From Pseudarthrobacter polychromogenes (GTDB taxonomy: Bacteria > Actinomycetota > Actinomycetes > Actinomycetales > Micrococcaceae), in assembly GCF_014644495.1 (NCBI RefSeq), contig NZ_BMKU01000011.1, positions 1 to 64,000 of the forward strand: 64,000 bases of DNA. The letters are read 5' to 3'. Numbering within the stretch: position 1 is the stretch's first letter; each line of letters begins with the position of its first letter. The translations under genes and the position numbers were made by a program. This document shows positions 34,865 through 43,663 of this stretch, one piece after another. The notes beneath the pieces are model-generated. The model made no database searches. It was given only the letters and a program-made list of their open reading frames with translations, and was not told where the DNA came from.

Positions 34865-35284
34865 ATGACTGAACAGCCAGCGCACACGGATCTCCAGCCC
34901 CTCAACGACCTCGAGGAAAAGCTCGCCAAGGGCGGGCAGCCTGACGCCAGCCCGGTAGACGTCATCCTGTCCTTCCTGAACAGTGAGGTCTACATCATCA
35001 GTTCGGACGGTATCGAGGGCGAGGACTCCCAGGTGGAGCCCCTGGTCCTGGGCAACGCCGACGGCGATCCCGTCCTCGCCGTCTTCTCGCACCCCAGCCG
35101 CGTGGACCAGCAGTACCTCGAAGCTGCTCCCAACGTGCTGGGAACCCAGGGCGCGGCCATCATCGCCAACATCGGCGACGAACTGGGAATGGTCATTAAC
35201 CCGGGCGCAGCCTACGGTTTCGAGATCAACCCCGAAGGCGTGGCCAACATCAAGCGCGACTTCAAGCGGGCTGACGAGGAATAA
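34865..35284 (+). CDS. SseB family protein
   Basis: A 139-residue protein with an SseB-like N-terminal domain: VDVILSFLNSEVYIISSD, PLVLGNADGDPVLAVFSHPS and AAIIANIGDELGMVINPG. The molecular role of the family is poorly known; E. coli SseB affects serine sensitivity. It is 50 nt after topA and 7 nt before the ppx gene, so likely in one transcript. Confidence 0.85.
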   Translation: MTEQPAHTDLQPLNDLEEKLAKGGQPDASPVDVILSFLNSEVYIISSDGIEGEDSQVEPLVLGNADGDPVLAVFSHPSRVDQQYLEAAPNVLGTQGAAIIANIGDELGMVINPGAAYGFEINPEGVANIKRDFKRADEE

Positions 35285-35291
35285 TGGCACC

Positions 35292-36281
35292 ATGCGGCTA
35301 GGCGTCCTCGATATCGGGTCCAATACTGTCCATCTCCTCCTGGTGGATGCCCACCCCGGCGCGCGCCCGGTACCCTTCGCCTCGCACAAACGGCCGCTGT
35401 CCCTGGTCCAGTACCTGGAGCCGGACGGCAGCATCAACGACGCAGGCCAGCACGAGCTCACCGAGTTCGTCCTTGAAGCCTGGGAATTTGCGGCCAGGCA
35501 CAAGGCCGAGGACCTCCTGGCCTTCTGTACGTCAGCCATCCGCGAGGCCACCAACGGACCCGAGGTCCTGGCCCGCGTCAAGCACGAAACCACCGTGACC
35601 CTGCAGGAACTCACCGGCAGCGAAGAAGCATCCATGACCTTCTTCGCCGTCAGGCGCTGGCATGGGTGGGGCGCCGGTCCCATCCTGAACCTGGACATCG
35701 GCGGCGGCTCCTTTGAGATGGCCTTCGGCCAGGACGAGCTTCCGGAGGTGGCCACTTCCGTGCCGCTGGGTGCCAGCCGGCTCACGCGGGACTGGCTGTC
35801 CGAAGATCCGCCGTCGGCCAAAAGCGTCAAGGAGCTGCGGCGGTACATCCGGGCTACCCTCAAGCCTGCGGTCCGGGAGTTCGACGGGCTGGGCCGGGCC
35901 AACGTGGTGGCGGGAACGTCAAAGACCTTCCGTTCCCTGGCGCGGATCGCCGGGGCCGCCCCCAGCGCGGCCGGCCCCTACGTCAAGCGCGAGCTGCAGG
36001 CCTCGGACCTGGGGGTCTGGGCGCAGCGCATCTCGGCCATGAAGGTCGAGGACCGGTTGCACCTGCCGGGCGTCTCGGAAGCCCGCGCCCACCAGCTGCT
36101 GGCCGGAGCGCTCGTGGCGGAGGCAGCTCTGGAACTCTTCAAATTCAAGAAGCTGAGAATCTGCCCGTGGGCCTTGCGCGAAGGCCTGATCCTTCGCCGG
36201 CTGGACCAGCTGGTATTTTCCGGGCCGCTGGAGCTGGCCCCCCACCTGGCGCCGCCGCAGGCTGTCGAAGCCGCAGTCTAA
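35292..36281 (+). CDS. Ppx/GppA family phosphatase
   Basis: A 329-residue member of the ASKHA-fold exopolyphosphatase/guanosine pentaphosphatase family. The phosphate 1 loop is LGVLDIGSNTVHLLLVD and the phosphate 2 loop is NLDIGGGSFEMAFG. The short form lacks the HD domain of long Ppx, as in M. tuberculosis Rv0496, which cuts short polyphosphates. ATG 35292 starts right at the family N-terminus; GAGGA is 11 nt upstream. Confidence 0.92.
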   Translation: MRLGVLDIGSNTVHLLLVDAHPGARPVPFASHKRPLSLVQYLEPDGSINDAGQHELTEFVLEAWEFAARHKAEDLLAFCTSAIREATNGPEVLARVKHETTVTLQELTGSEEASMTFFAVRRWHGWGAGPILNLDIGGGSFEMAFGQDELPEVATSVPLGASRLTRDWLSEDPPSAKSVKELRRYIRATLKPAVREFDGLGRANVVAGTSKTFRSLARIAGAAPSAAGPYVKRELQASDLGVWAQRISAMKVEDRLHLPGVSEARAHQLLAGALVAEAALELFKFKKLRICPWALREGLILRRLDQLVFSGPLELAPHLAPPQAVEAAV

Positions 36282-36300
36282 AAACCCCTTTAAGCGGAAA

Positions 36301-36353
36301 TACCGGCGCCGGCAACAGGAAAATGGGGGAAAACCTGTTGCCGAACGCCGGTA
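36301..36353 (+). terminator. Terminator of the topA-sseB-ppx unit
   Basis: A stem of about 19 bp with one bulge (TACCGGCGCCGGCAACAGG paired with its near complement) and a 14-nt A/G-rich loop begins 20 nt after the ppx stop. No T-tract follows. The remaining intergenic sequence up to proC (36555) shows nothing else I can support. Confidence 0.6.
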
Positions 36354-36554
36354 CCCTGGCAGGGATCCCCATCCCTGCCGCATCACTCGCACCCTCAATG
36401 AGGTAATAACTACGTTAGGGCGCCAAGTTGTGAGGCACCTGCACCCAACATGGGAGCCACCTGTGAATGGATTTCGGGGAGTTCCCACCATTTTCGTGTC
36501 CGTCCCGGGTCATGGTTTTCTGCGCCTGCCCGGCCGAACTGTAATGATGGAGCC

Positions 36555-37388
36555 ATGAGCAACCGAATCGCATTCCTTGGCTGTGGATCCATGAACGAAG
36601 CAATTCTGAGTGGCCTGCTGGAATCCGGAACGGATCCGGCGGACGTCGTCGCAACCGTCCGGAGGGCAGAGCGCGCCGCCGAGCTGGCAGAACGGCACCA
36701 CGGGGTGACCGCAATCGCGGGGGAAGAGGAGCCGGACAACAACAAGCAGGCAACCAAGGGATCCGGCGTCGTGATCCTTGGCGTCAAGCCTGTTGGCATT
36801 ACGGAACTTGCACGGGAGATCAGCAGCTCGCTCTCGCCCACCACGGTGGTGGTCAGCGTGGCCGCGGCGGTATCCATTGCGCAGCTTGAGGCGGCACTGC
36901 CGGCTGGGCAGCCGGTCATCCGGTCCATGCCCAATACACCGGCCAAGCTGGGCCGCGGCGTGGTGTCGGTCTCGCCGGGCACCAACTGCACCGCGGAGCA
37001 GCTCCAGAGGGTCAAGGACGTCCTGCACGGCGCGGGAACGGTGGTGGAGGTCCCCGAGGAACAGGTGGACGCGCTGTCGGCGATCAGCGGCTCCGGACCG
37101 GCCTACGCCTTTTACCTGGCTGAAGCGATGGCCGCAGCAGGCCGTGAGCTTGGCCTGGACCCGGATCTGTCGCTTCTCCTCGCCCGGGAAACAGTGGCCG
37201 GAGCCGGCTTTATGCTGGCCGAGCCCGGCGCCGATCCGAGCGCACTGCGCAAAGCCGTAACCAGCCCGAACGGCACCACCGAGAGGGCCATCGCCACGTT
37301 CGACGAGCGCGGCCTGCCCGCCATTATTGCCGCCGGCGCCCGCGCCGCCGCGGAGCGGGCAGCCGAGATCACCCGGCAGCTCGGCTGA
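36555..37388 (+). CDS. proC: Pyrroline-5-carboxylate reductase
   Basis: A 277-residue enzyme that makes proline from 1-pyrroline-5-carboxylate with NAD(P)H. The Rossmann motif is IAFLGCGSMNEAIL. RSMPNTPAKLGRGV and the C-terminal ALSAISGSGPAYAFYLAEAM signature identify ProC. The stop is just before a long palindrome shared with the convergent potassium-uptake genes. Confidence 0.96.
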   Translation: MSNRIAFLGCGSMNEAILSGLLESGTDPADVVATVRRAERAAELAERHHGVTAIAGEEEPDNNKQATKGSGVVILGVKPVGITELAREISSSLSPTTVVVSVAAAVSIAQLEAALPAGQPVIRSMPNTPAKLGRGVVSVSPGTNCTAEQLQRVKDVLHGAGTVVEVPEEQVDALSAISGSGPAYAFYLAEAMAAAGRELGLDPDLSLLLARETVAGAGFMLAEPGADPSALRKAVTSPNGTTERAIATFDERGLPAIIAAGARAAAERAAEITRQLG

Positions 37389-37394
37389 CTCACG

Positions 37395-37457
37395 GAGTTT
37401 TTGTCCAGATATGCGGACTTAACCATCGTTCAAGCCTGCATATCTGGACAAAAACTC
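37395..37457. terminator. Bidirectional palindrome between proC and the potassium-uptake operon
   Basis: Two perfect 20-bp arms (GAGTTTTTGTCCAGATATGC and its complement, at 37395-37414 and 37438-37457) flank a 23-nt loop. The arms carry A and T tracts in both directions, as expected of a terminator serving both convergent units. Its sequence differs from the palindromes at 2867 and 42161. Confidence 0.8.
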
Positions 37458-37462
37458 GGAAA

Positions 37463-38149
37463 CTAGGGGCGGGCTGCAAACCGTTCCAGCAGGTCCACGT
37501 GGCCGGACACGATCAGCATGTCCCGGGAGGAAACCTTGGTCTCCGGGCGGGCGTAGGTGAAGTCCTCACCCGGCGACTTCACGCCGACGATCGTCACGCC
37601 GTACTTGGACCGGACCTTGGACTCGTCCAGCGTGAATCCCACCGTTTCGCGCGGGGGATACATCTTCACAATGGCGAAGTCGTCGTCGAACTCGATGAAG
37701 TCCAGCATCCGGCCGGAGACCAGGTGCGCGGCCCGGACACCGGCGTCGGCCTCCGGGTAGATCACGTGGTTGGCTCCGATGCGGGTGAGGATTTTGCCGT
37801 GGGAGGGCGTAATGGCCTTGACCCAGAGGTGCTCGATGCCAAGGTCCACGAGGTTGACTGTGATCAGCACCGAGGATTCGATGGACGTGCCCACCCCCAC
37901 CACGGCCGAGCTGAACTCCTGGGCGCCCAGCTGGCGGAGTGCGTCGATGTTGGTGGCGTCGGCCTCCACCACGTGGGTCAGGGTAGCGGCCCACTTTTGG
38001 ACGAGGCTCCGGTCGCGCTCGATGGCCAGTACTTCGCGGCCCTGCTTCACCAGTTGTTCGGCCGTTGCCGATCCGAACCGGCCAAGCCCAACGACCAGGA
38101 CTGGCGCGTTGTGTGCTGGGCGCCGCGGGGCATCTGGGGAACTAGCCAA
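37463..38149 (-). CDS. TrkA/KtrA family potassium-uptake regulatory protein
   Basis: A 228-residue cytosolic regulatory subunit: an N-terminal RCK/TrkA-N Rossmann domain (VLVVGLGRFGSATAEQL) binding nucleotides and a C-terminal TrkA-C domain (from about residue 140, with MLIVSGHVDLLERF). A single RCK unit is the KtrA rather than double TrkA form. The start is a TTG at 38149 that overlaps the stop of the channel gene; no other in-frame start precedes the Rossmann motif, so translation is probably coupled. Confidence 0.92.
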   Translation of the reverse strand: MASSPDAPRRPAHNAPVLVVGLGRFGSATAEQLVKQGREVLAIERDRSLVQKWAATLTHVVEADATNIDALRQLGAQEFSSAVVGVGTSIESSVLITVNLVDLGIEHLWVKAITPSHGKILTRIGANHVIYPEADAGVRAAHLVSGRMLDFIEFDDDFAIVKMYPPRETVGFTLDESKVRSKYGVTIVGVKSPGEDFTYARPETKVSSRDMLIVSGHVDLLERFAARP

Positions 38150-39575
38150 TGATGGGCCTCTCTTCCGGGTAGTGATACAGCTGCCTGCGTTGCCGCAGGG
38201 CGAGGGCGGCGGCGAGGGTTACTGTACCAACACGCCCCATGAACATCAGGGCAGTCAGGACGTATGCTCCTGCCGGCGGCACCTCGGCGCTGAGGTTCGT
38301 ACTTAGACCGCAGGTAGCAAAAGCGGAAATCGCTTCGAACAGCACGCGGTCAAGGGGCGCCCCGCTGATGTTCAGCAGGAGGAACGAGCCTACCGAGACC
38401 AGGGTGGCGCCGGCTACGATCACCGAAATTGCCACCCGCATGGCACCCTGCGGGATCGTACGGCCGTGGACCTTCACATCGGCATCGCCCCGGGCCTCCG
38501 CCACGATTGCCAGGAACATGATGGCGATGGTTGTCACTTTGATGCCGCCGGCCGTCGACGCGGAGCCTCCGCCGGCAAACATCAGGGCGTCGGTCAGCAA
38601 CATGGTGGTGGATTCCATCTGGTTCTGATCCACGAGGTTGAAGCCGCCGGAACGGATCTGGACGGAAGCGAAGACCGAGTGCAGGACCTTGTCACCGATG
38701 CCCATGGTGCCGATGGTGCGCTGGTTGTCCCATTCCATCAGCGCCCAAAGGACGCTGCCCGCCGCGAAGAGGATCAGGGACACTTCGATTGTCAGCTTGG
38801 TGTGCAGGTTCCACTTTTTCCAGTTGAGCCCGTTCTGGAGCAGGACCATAACAACCGGAAACCCCAGGCTGCCAAGGAACACACCAGACATGATGGGAAT
38901 TAGAATCCACAGGTCGCTCGCGAATGGAACGATTCCGTCCGCGTGCGCAGTAAAGCCTGCGTTGTTGAACGAGGATATCGCGTAGAAAAAGCCGTGCCAG
39001 ACAGCGCCCCAGAAGCTCTCACCGAGTACCAGGAACCGGGGGATGAGGACAAGCGCCAGGACGGCCTCGATCACCACCGATGTGGTGATGACGATCCGCA
39101 GGAGTGTTCCCACTTCGCCCAGCCGCCCGGCGTTGTTCATGGACTCTGCCGCAATGATCTTTCCGCGGACGCCCAGCCGCTTGCTCACCATCAGCGCCAG
39201 CAGTGACGCGAGTGTCAGGGTGCCAAGGCCTCCAATGAAGATCGCGATGAGGATAACCAGCTGGCCGAAGAAGGACCAATGAACGGCAGTGGTAACCACC
39301 GTGAGGCCCGTAACGCAGACGGCGGACACCGCTGTGAACATGGCCTGGTGGAGGGGAGTGACGTTACCGTCCGCTGATGAGGCCGGCAGCGAGAGGAGAA
39401 ACGTGAAGAGCAGGCAGACGGCGGCGAACACCGTCAGGGCAAGCCGGGCCGGCGAGGTATTCGCAATGTCGTCGACGAAGTCCCGCAGCCGCGTAAGGAT
39501 CCAGAGGCCTTCCCGCTCCTGCCCTGCGGGATGCCAGTTGGCCGGGGTACGGGGCCTCGACTGGCTTTGCGTCAT
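38142..39575 (-). CDS. TrkH/KtrB family potassium transporter
   Basis: A 477-residue membrane protein with four repeated M1-P-M2 units. Selectivity-filter regions include VSAVCVTGLTVV, SSFNNAGFTAH, FAGGGSASTAGGIK and SAFATCGLSTNLS. It imports K+ with Na+ or H+ and is gated by the co-encoded RCK protein. ATG 39575 has GAGGAAAAG upstream. Confidence 0.95.
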   Translation of the reverse strand: MTQSQSRPRTPANWHPAGQEREGLWILTRLRDFVDDIANTSPARLALTVFAAVCLLFTFLLSLPASSADGNVTPLHQAMFTAVSAVCVTGLTVVTTAVHWSFFGQLVILIAIFIGGLGTLTLASLLALMVSKRLGVRGKIIAAESMNNAGRLGEVGTLLRIVITTSVVIEAVLALVLIPRFLVLGESFWGAVWHGFFYAISSFNNAGFTAHADGIVPFASDLWILIPIMSGVFLGSLGFPVVMVLLQNGLNWKKWNLHTKLTIEVSLILFAAGSVLWALMEWDNQRTIGTMGIGDKVLHSVFASVQIRSGGFNLVDQNQMESTTMLLTDALMFAGGGSASTAGGIKVTTIAIMFLAIVAEARGDADVKVHGRTIPQGAMRVAISVIVAGATLVSVGSFLLLNISGAPLDRVLFEAISAFATCGLSTNLSAEVPPAGAYVLTALMFMGRVGTVTLAAALALRQRRQLYHYPEERPIIG

Positions 39576-39679
39576 GTGTGGCTTTTCCTCGGTAGAAACT
39601 GCTTCCCCCAGTAGTAAACCACTAATGCATGCGTCATGACTGGGCAGGAGGGGTGCCGCGCTCAGGTAGCCTGTGATTG

Positions 39680-40891
39680 ATGACATACCTGCCGGGCCTC
39701 ACCTTGCCCGCGCCCCCAACGGTGGTGGCGTGGAGTTCTGACATGACCGCCTACAATTTCGGCCCGGGCCACCCCATGGCGCCGGAGCGCATGGACCTGA
39801 CAGCCCGGTTGGCGGCCACCCTTGGGTTGTTTGACCTGGAGCATGTTGCGGTGGAGGCGCCGGGAGTGGCGGACGACGCCGACCTTGAGTCCGTGCATTC
39901 CCCCGAGTTTGTAGCGGCGGTAAAAAAGGTCAGCGCACATCCCGGCCAGCCTGACGAGGCCCGTGGCCTGGGCACCGAGGACGACCCCGCTTTTGCCGGA
40001 ATGCACGAGGCAGCGGCCCGCCTGGCCGGAGCTTCGCTGCTGTCCGCCTCCCGGATCCTGGACGGTTCAGCCCTGCGCGCCATCAATTTCGGCGGGGGCA
40101 TGCACCACGCCTCCCGCGAGCGGGCCAGCGGGTTCTGCATTTATAACGACGCTGCACTTGCCGTTCAGAAGCTGCTCGACGGCGGCATCCGCAGGGTGGC
40201 GTATATCGACGTCGATGCGCACCACGGGGACGGAACGGAAAGTATTTTCTGGGACGACCCCCGCGTCCTCACGGTTTCGCTGCACGAGAGCGGGCTGACG
40301 CTGTTCCCGGGCACCGGGTTCGCGAACGAGATCGGCGGTCCGCAGGCGGAGGGGACGGCCGTGAACGTCGCACTGCCCTCGGGAACGGGGGACGCCGGCT
40401 GGCTGCGCGCCTTCTATGCCGTGGTCCCGCAGCTGGTGGCCGCCTTCCAGCCGGAGGTGATTGTCAGCCAGCACGGCTGCGACTCCCACCGCCTGGATCC
40501 CCTCACGCACCTCAACCTCAGCGTTGACGGGCAGCGGGAGGCCGCCTCCGCCGTCGGGAACCTTGCAGCCCGCCACTGCGACAACCGCTGGATCGCCACG
40601 GGAGGCGGCGGCTACAACGTCCTCCAGGTGGTCCCGCGGTCCTGGAGCCACCTGATTGCCATCGCGGCCGGACGGCCCGTGCCGCTGCGCACGCCGGTCC
40701 CGCAGGACTGGCGTGACTACGTCCAGGAGAAGTTCGGATCCTCCGCGCCGGAGCTGATGAGTGACGATGTGGAGCTCTGGTGGCGGTCGTGGGAGGTCGG
40801 ATTCGATCCCAATGACGCCGTGGACCGGACGGTGATGGCAACCCGGAAATCCGTGTTCCCGCTCCACGGACTCGACCCCTGGTTCGACTGA
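39680..40891 (+). CDS. acuC: AcuC-like class I/II histone deacetylase family protein
   Basis: A 403-residue zinc-dependent deacetylase. The family signature is complete: GGGMHHASRERASGFC with the catalytic histidine pair, YIDVDAHHGDGTE with zinc ligands, and a later QHGCDSHRLDPL and TGGGGYN. AcuC in B. subtilis removes acetyl groups from AcsA and reactivates it. The acs gene in this window keeps the target lysine, so the same partnership is plausible here. A TTG just upstream is a less likely start. Confidence 0.93.
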   Translation: MTYLPGLTLPAPPTVVAWSSDMTAYNFGPGHPMAPERMDLTARLAATLGLFDLEHVAVEAPGVADDADLESVHSPEFVAAVKKVSAHPGQPDEARGLGTEDDPAFAGMHEAAARLAGASLLSASRILDGSALRAINFGGGMHHASRERASGFCIYNDAALAVQKLLDGGIRRVAYIDVDAHHGDGTESIFWDDPRVLTVSLHESGLTLFPGTGFANEIGGPQAEGTAVNVALPSGTGDAGWLRAFYAVVPQLVAAFQPEVIVSQHGCDSHRLDPLTHLNLSVDGQREAASAVGNLAARHCDNRWIATGGGGYNVLQVVPRSWSHLIAIAAGRPVPLRTPVPQDWRDYVQEKFGSSAPELMSDDVELWWRSWEVGFDPNDAVDRTVMATRKSVFPLHGLDPWFD

Positions 40892-40901
40892 CGCGTTGCC
40901 T

Positions 40902-41405
40902 TCAGGTGTTCCGCTTCTCCGTCTGGAACACCACGCCCGCCGCGCCGATGAGCCATCCCAGCAGCGATAACGCGAAGGCCCCGATCAGGTCCGTGGACGC
41001 GGTTCCCTTGGCGAGCCAGAGCAGCAGGACGGCCAGGCCCACGGCGAGGTAAACGATGATGGCTGCGACGATCCTCCCCGACAGCCTGGCGGTGACGTCC
41101 GACGGGTTGACCGCAGTGGAGCTTCCCGGCGCCCCGGGCCCTGATGTCCGGCGGGCATCCTGTTCAGACTCGTCACGGCGGACCTCGGCGATGGTAAAAC
41201 CCAGCGCAGATGCCGTAAGGGAACTCAAGGATGTGGCCAGGACGCCGGCCGCGGTGACCAGGGCTCCATTGAGGGGCGGCGCCACAGTCCTGCCGTCAGG
41301 CACCCAGAACCCCACACGCAGCAGCACGGAGCCCCACACGGCGACGAAGAGGCCCAGGAAAACGAACGCGATGATGTTGAACAGTTGCTGGCGGAGGACA
41401 TCCAT
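40902..41405 (-). CDS. Small membrane protein, function unknown
   Basis: A 167-residue protein with four predicted membrane helices, roughly 8-30, 43-65, 107-128 and 139-157, in two pairs separated by a charged loop (EVRRDESEQDARR). GAGGAG lies upstream of ATG 41405. I do not recognise a family. It is convergent with acuC. Confidence 0.75.
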   Translation of the reverse strand: MDVLRQQLFNIIAFVFLGLFVAVWGSVLLRVGFWVPDGRTVAPPLNGALVTAAGVLATSLSSLTASALGFTIAEVRRDESEQDARRTSGPGAPGSSTAVNPSDVTARLSGRIVAAIIVYLAVGLAVLLLWLAKGTASTDLIGAFALSLLGWLIGAAGVVFQTEKRNT

Positions 41406-41558
41406 GCCACCCACTCCTCAGGTCACTCTGGCTGCTGACCGGGAACCCGGGGCAACCCTGGAACCGTTCTAGCACCGCGGAAGAACCTGGGCAATGGCGT
41501 TCGGATACGGGCCGAAATAGTTGATGCCTTTCGGCGTATATGTCGCTAGGGTTGAGGC

Positions 41559-42164
41559 ATGGTGACAGACGACGTATTTGCCGTCATAGCGGAATCGACC
41601 CGGCGTGACATTTTGGTTTCCCTCCGCTCCGGAGACAAGGCCGTGGGCGAACTGGTGGAGGAACTGGCGGCGAGCCAGCCCACCATTTCCAAGCACCTCA
41701 AAGTCCTTCGCGAAGCCCAGCTGGTGAGCATGAGGGCCCAGGGCCAGAAGCGCTACTACGCACTCAACCGCAAACCGCTGGAGGGCATCGCCACCTGGCT
41801 TGAAACCCTGGACGTGGGAGCGGCGGCGCCAGCGGAAGCAGCCGGCCGGGCGCCCGTGCACGCCGCTGCTGCTGAAAGCAGCCAGGAACAGGCTTCCCCC
41901 ACCACCACCGAGGAGGCACCCGCGCACCAGATGGCCGCCACTGCCGGCGCTGTGGCGGCCGAGGCTGTGTCCGCCGGTGTCCTGGCGCGCGACGGCGCCG
42001 AGCTGAGTCCCGCCGTCGTCATTCCCGGCGGAACCACGGCGCCCCTGAGCGATGACAGCGTGCCCCAGCAGATCGGCAGGACCGTGGGGCGTGCTGCCAC
42101 CAAGGCCGCCGACCTCCTGGCGAACCTCCCCACCCTGCCGAAGTTCGGCCGCAAAAGTAAGTAG
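41559..42164 (+). CDS. ArsR/SmtB-type winged-helix regulator with long Ala-rich tail
   Basis: A 201-residue protein. Residues 1-85 form an ArsR-like winged helix (DVFAVIAESTRRDILVSLRS; ASQPTISKHLKVLREAQLV; KRYYALNRKPL). The rest is alanine-rich with no visible metal-binding cysteines, and ends RTVGRAATKAADLLANLPTL. The target is not known. Its stop codon lies inside the palindrome shared with the convergent hydroxy-acid oxidase gene. Confidence 0.85.
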   Translation: MVTDDVFAVIAESTRRDILVSLRSGDKAVGELVEELAASQPTISKHLKVLREAQLVSMRAQGQKRYYALNRKPLEGIATWLETLDVGAAAPAEAAGRAPVHAAAAESSQEQASPTTTEEAPAHQMAATAGAVAAEAVSAGVLARDGAELSPAVVIPGGTTAPLSDDSVPQQIGRTVGRAATKAADLLANLPTLPKFGRKSK

Positions 42165-42208
42165 CAGCAAGTGTCGTTCTGAGCGCTCAAAACGACACTT
42201 ACTGCTAC
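42161..42208. terminator. Bidirectional palindrome between ArsR-like and hydroxy-acid oxidase genes
   Basis: Two 24-bp arms meet without a loop (centre GAGC|GCTC) and match at 22 of 24 positions. The core TCGTTCTGAG...CAAAACGAC resembles that of the palindrome at 2867-2922. It includes the ArsR-like stop codon and lies 12 nt from the convergent stop. Confidence 0.75.
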
Positions 42209-42220
42209 CTGGTTGGGGGT

Positions 42221-43564
42221 CTATTTGTTGAGCAGGCGCACGTGCTCCGGGGTCAGTTCGGAGATGCTGCTGACGCCCAGCAGGGCCATGGTGCGGGCCA
42301 TGTCCTTCTCTAGGATCTGCAGCGTGCGGTCAACGCCTGCCCGGCCCCCGGCCATCAGGCCGTACAGGTAGGCGCGGCCGATCAGCGTGAAGTCGGCACC
42401 CAGCGCGAGGGCAGCCACGATGTCCGCGCCGCTCATGATGCCGGTGTCCAGCATAATCGCGGCGTCGCTGTTGTCTGCGGTGAAGGCCTGCTTGACCTCG
42501 GGGAGGAGGTGGAACGGGATGGGTGCCCGGTCCAGCTGGCGGCCGCCGTGGTTGGAGAGGACCACGCCGTCGGCGCCATGGTCGACGACGCGGCGGGCAT
42601 CCTCCACGGTCTGGATGCCCTTGACCACCAGCTTGCCCTTCCAGGTTTCGCGCAGCCAGTCCAGGTCCTCGAAGGTCAGTGTGGGATCGAACATGGAGTT
42701 GATGAGGTCGGCCACGGTTCCGGTGTAGCGGGACAGCGACGCGAACGTGAGCGGCTCGTGCGTGAGGAAGTTGAACCACCAGGCGGGCCGGTAGGAGGCG
42801 TCCAGGACGGTTTTGACGGTCAGCGCGGGCGGGATGGTCATGCCGTTGCGGACATCGCGGAGGCGGGCGCCGGCCACGGCGGTGTCCACGGTGACCATGA
42901 GGGTGTCGTTGCCGGCCTTGGCGGCCCGCTCAATCAGCTCCAGCGAGCGGTCGCGGTCCGTCCAGAGGTACAGCTGGAACCAGTTGCGGCCGTTCGGGGC
43001 TGCGGCCGCCACATCCTCGATGGACGCGGTGCCCATGGTGGAAAGGGTGTAGGGGATTCCGGCGGCTTCCGCGGCCTGGGATCCGGCGTACTCGCCTTCG
43101 GACTGCATCATCCGGGTGAAGCCGGTGGGAGCGATGCCCACGGGCAGCCGGGAGGGCTTGCCCAGGATCTCGGTGCTCAGGTCGATTTTGGAGACGTTGC
43201 GCAGGATGCCGGGCCGGAACTCGATGTCCAGGAATGCCTCCCTTGCGCGGCGGAGGGTGATTTCCCCTTCGGCGGCGCCGTCGGTGTAGTCGAACGGTGC
43301 CTGCGGGGTGCGGCGCTTGGCGATGTCGCGGAGTTCCCAGATGGTGCTGGCCCGCTTGAGCCGGGCTTCCTTGCTGAACTCGGGCTTCTTGAACTGCATC
43401 AGCGGGGCCAGGTCCGAGTACTTGGGGATCCGGCGCTTCAGGGCTGCCGGCACGCCGGAAGCGGCGGGTGCGGGGGAGGGCTTGGGTTGTGCTGCCGCCG
43501 GGATGTCAGTGGCATCGGGTGCAGGCGTTGCCTCGGGATTGTTGGGCTGGATGGTGTGGGTCAT
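42221..43564 (-). CDS. FMN-dependent alpha-hydroxy-acid oxidase/dehydrogenase (lactate dehydrogenase-like)
   Basis: A 447-residue flavoenzyme. An N-terminal extension of about 60 residues is Pro/Ala-rich. The barrel has [31 protein letters not shown], the active-site SNHGGRQLD (His and Arg that bind the hydroxy acid) and FMN-phosphate contacts in [19 protein letters not shown]-lactate is the most common substrate; others of the family use glycolate or mandelate. ATG 43564 has AGGA just upstream. It is divergent from a FadR-type regulator. Confidence 0.92.
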   Translation of the reverse strand: MTHTIQPNNPEATPAPDATDIPAAAQPKPSPAPAASGVPAALKRRIPKYSDLAPLMQFKKPEFSKEARLKRASTIWELRDIAKRRTPQAPFDYTDGAAEGEITLRRAREAFLDIEFRPGILRNVSKIDLSTEILGKPSRLPVGIAPTGFTRMMQSEGEYAGSQAAEAAGIPYTLSTMGTASIEDVAAAAPNGRNWFQLYLWTDRDRSLELIERAAKAGNDTLMVTVDTAVAGARLRDVRNGMTIPPALTVKTVLDASYRPAWWFNFLTHEPLTFASLSRYTGTVADLINSMFDPTLTFEDLDWLRETWKGKLVVKGIQTVEDARRVVDHGADGVVLSNHGGRQLDRAPIPFHLLPEVKQAFTADNSDAAIMLDTGIMSGADIVAALALGADFTLIGRAYLYGLMAGGRAGVDRTLQILEKDMARTMALLGVSSISELTPEHVRLLNK

Positions 43565-43606
43565 GGCGTCCTCCATTGGGCCGGCAGGTCCGCATCCGGA
43601 ACCGCC

Positions 43607-43621
43607 TGTGGTCTAACCACA
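43607..43621. promoter_or_regulatory. FadR/LldR-type operator 1
   Basis: A perfect palindrome, TGTGGTCTAACCACA, matches the TGGT-N3-ACCA consensus of FadR-subfamily GntR regulators. It is 42 bp upstream of the oxidase start. Confidence 0.8.
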
Positions 43622-43630
43622 CTGTAGGCC

Positions 43631-43647
43631 ATGTGGTTGGACCACAT
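43631..43647. promoter_or_regulatory. FadR/LldR-type operator 2
   Basis: A perfect palindrome, ATGTGGTTGGACCACAT, 25 bp centre-to-centre from operator 1 and 16 bp before the regulator start. The pair suggests cooperative autoregulation and control of the divergent oxidase. Confidence 0.8.
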
Positions 43648-43663
43648 CAAGTACCATGGCCCT

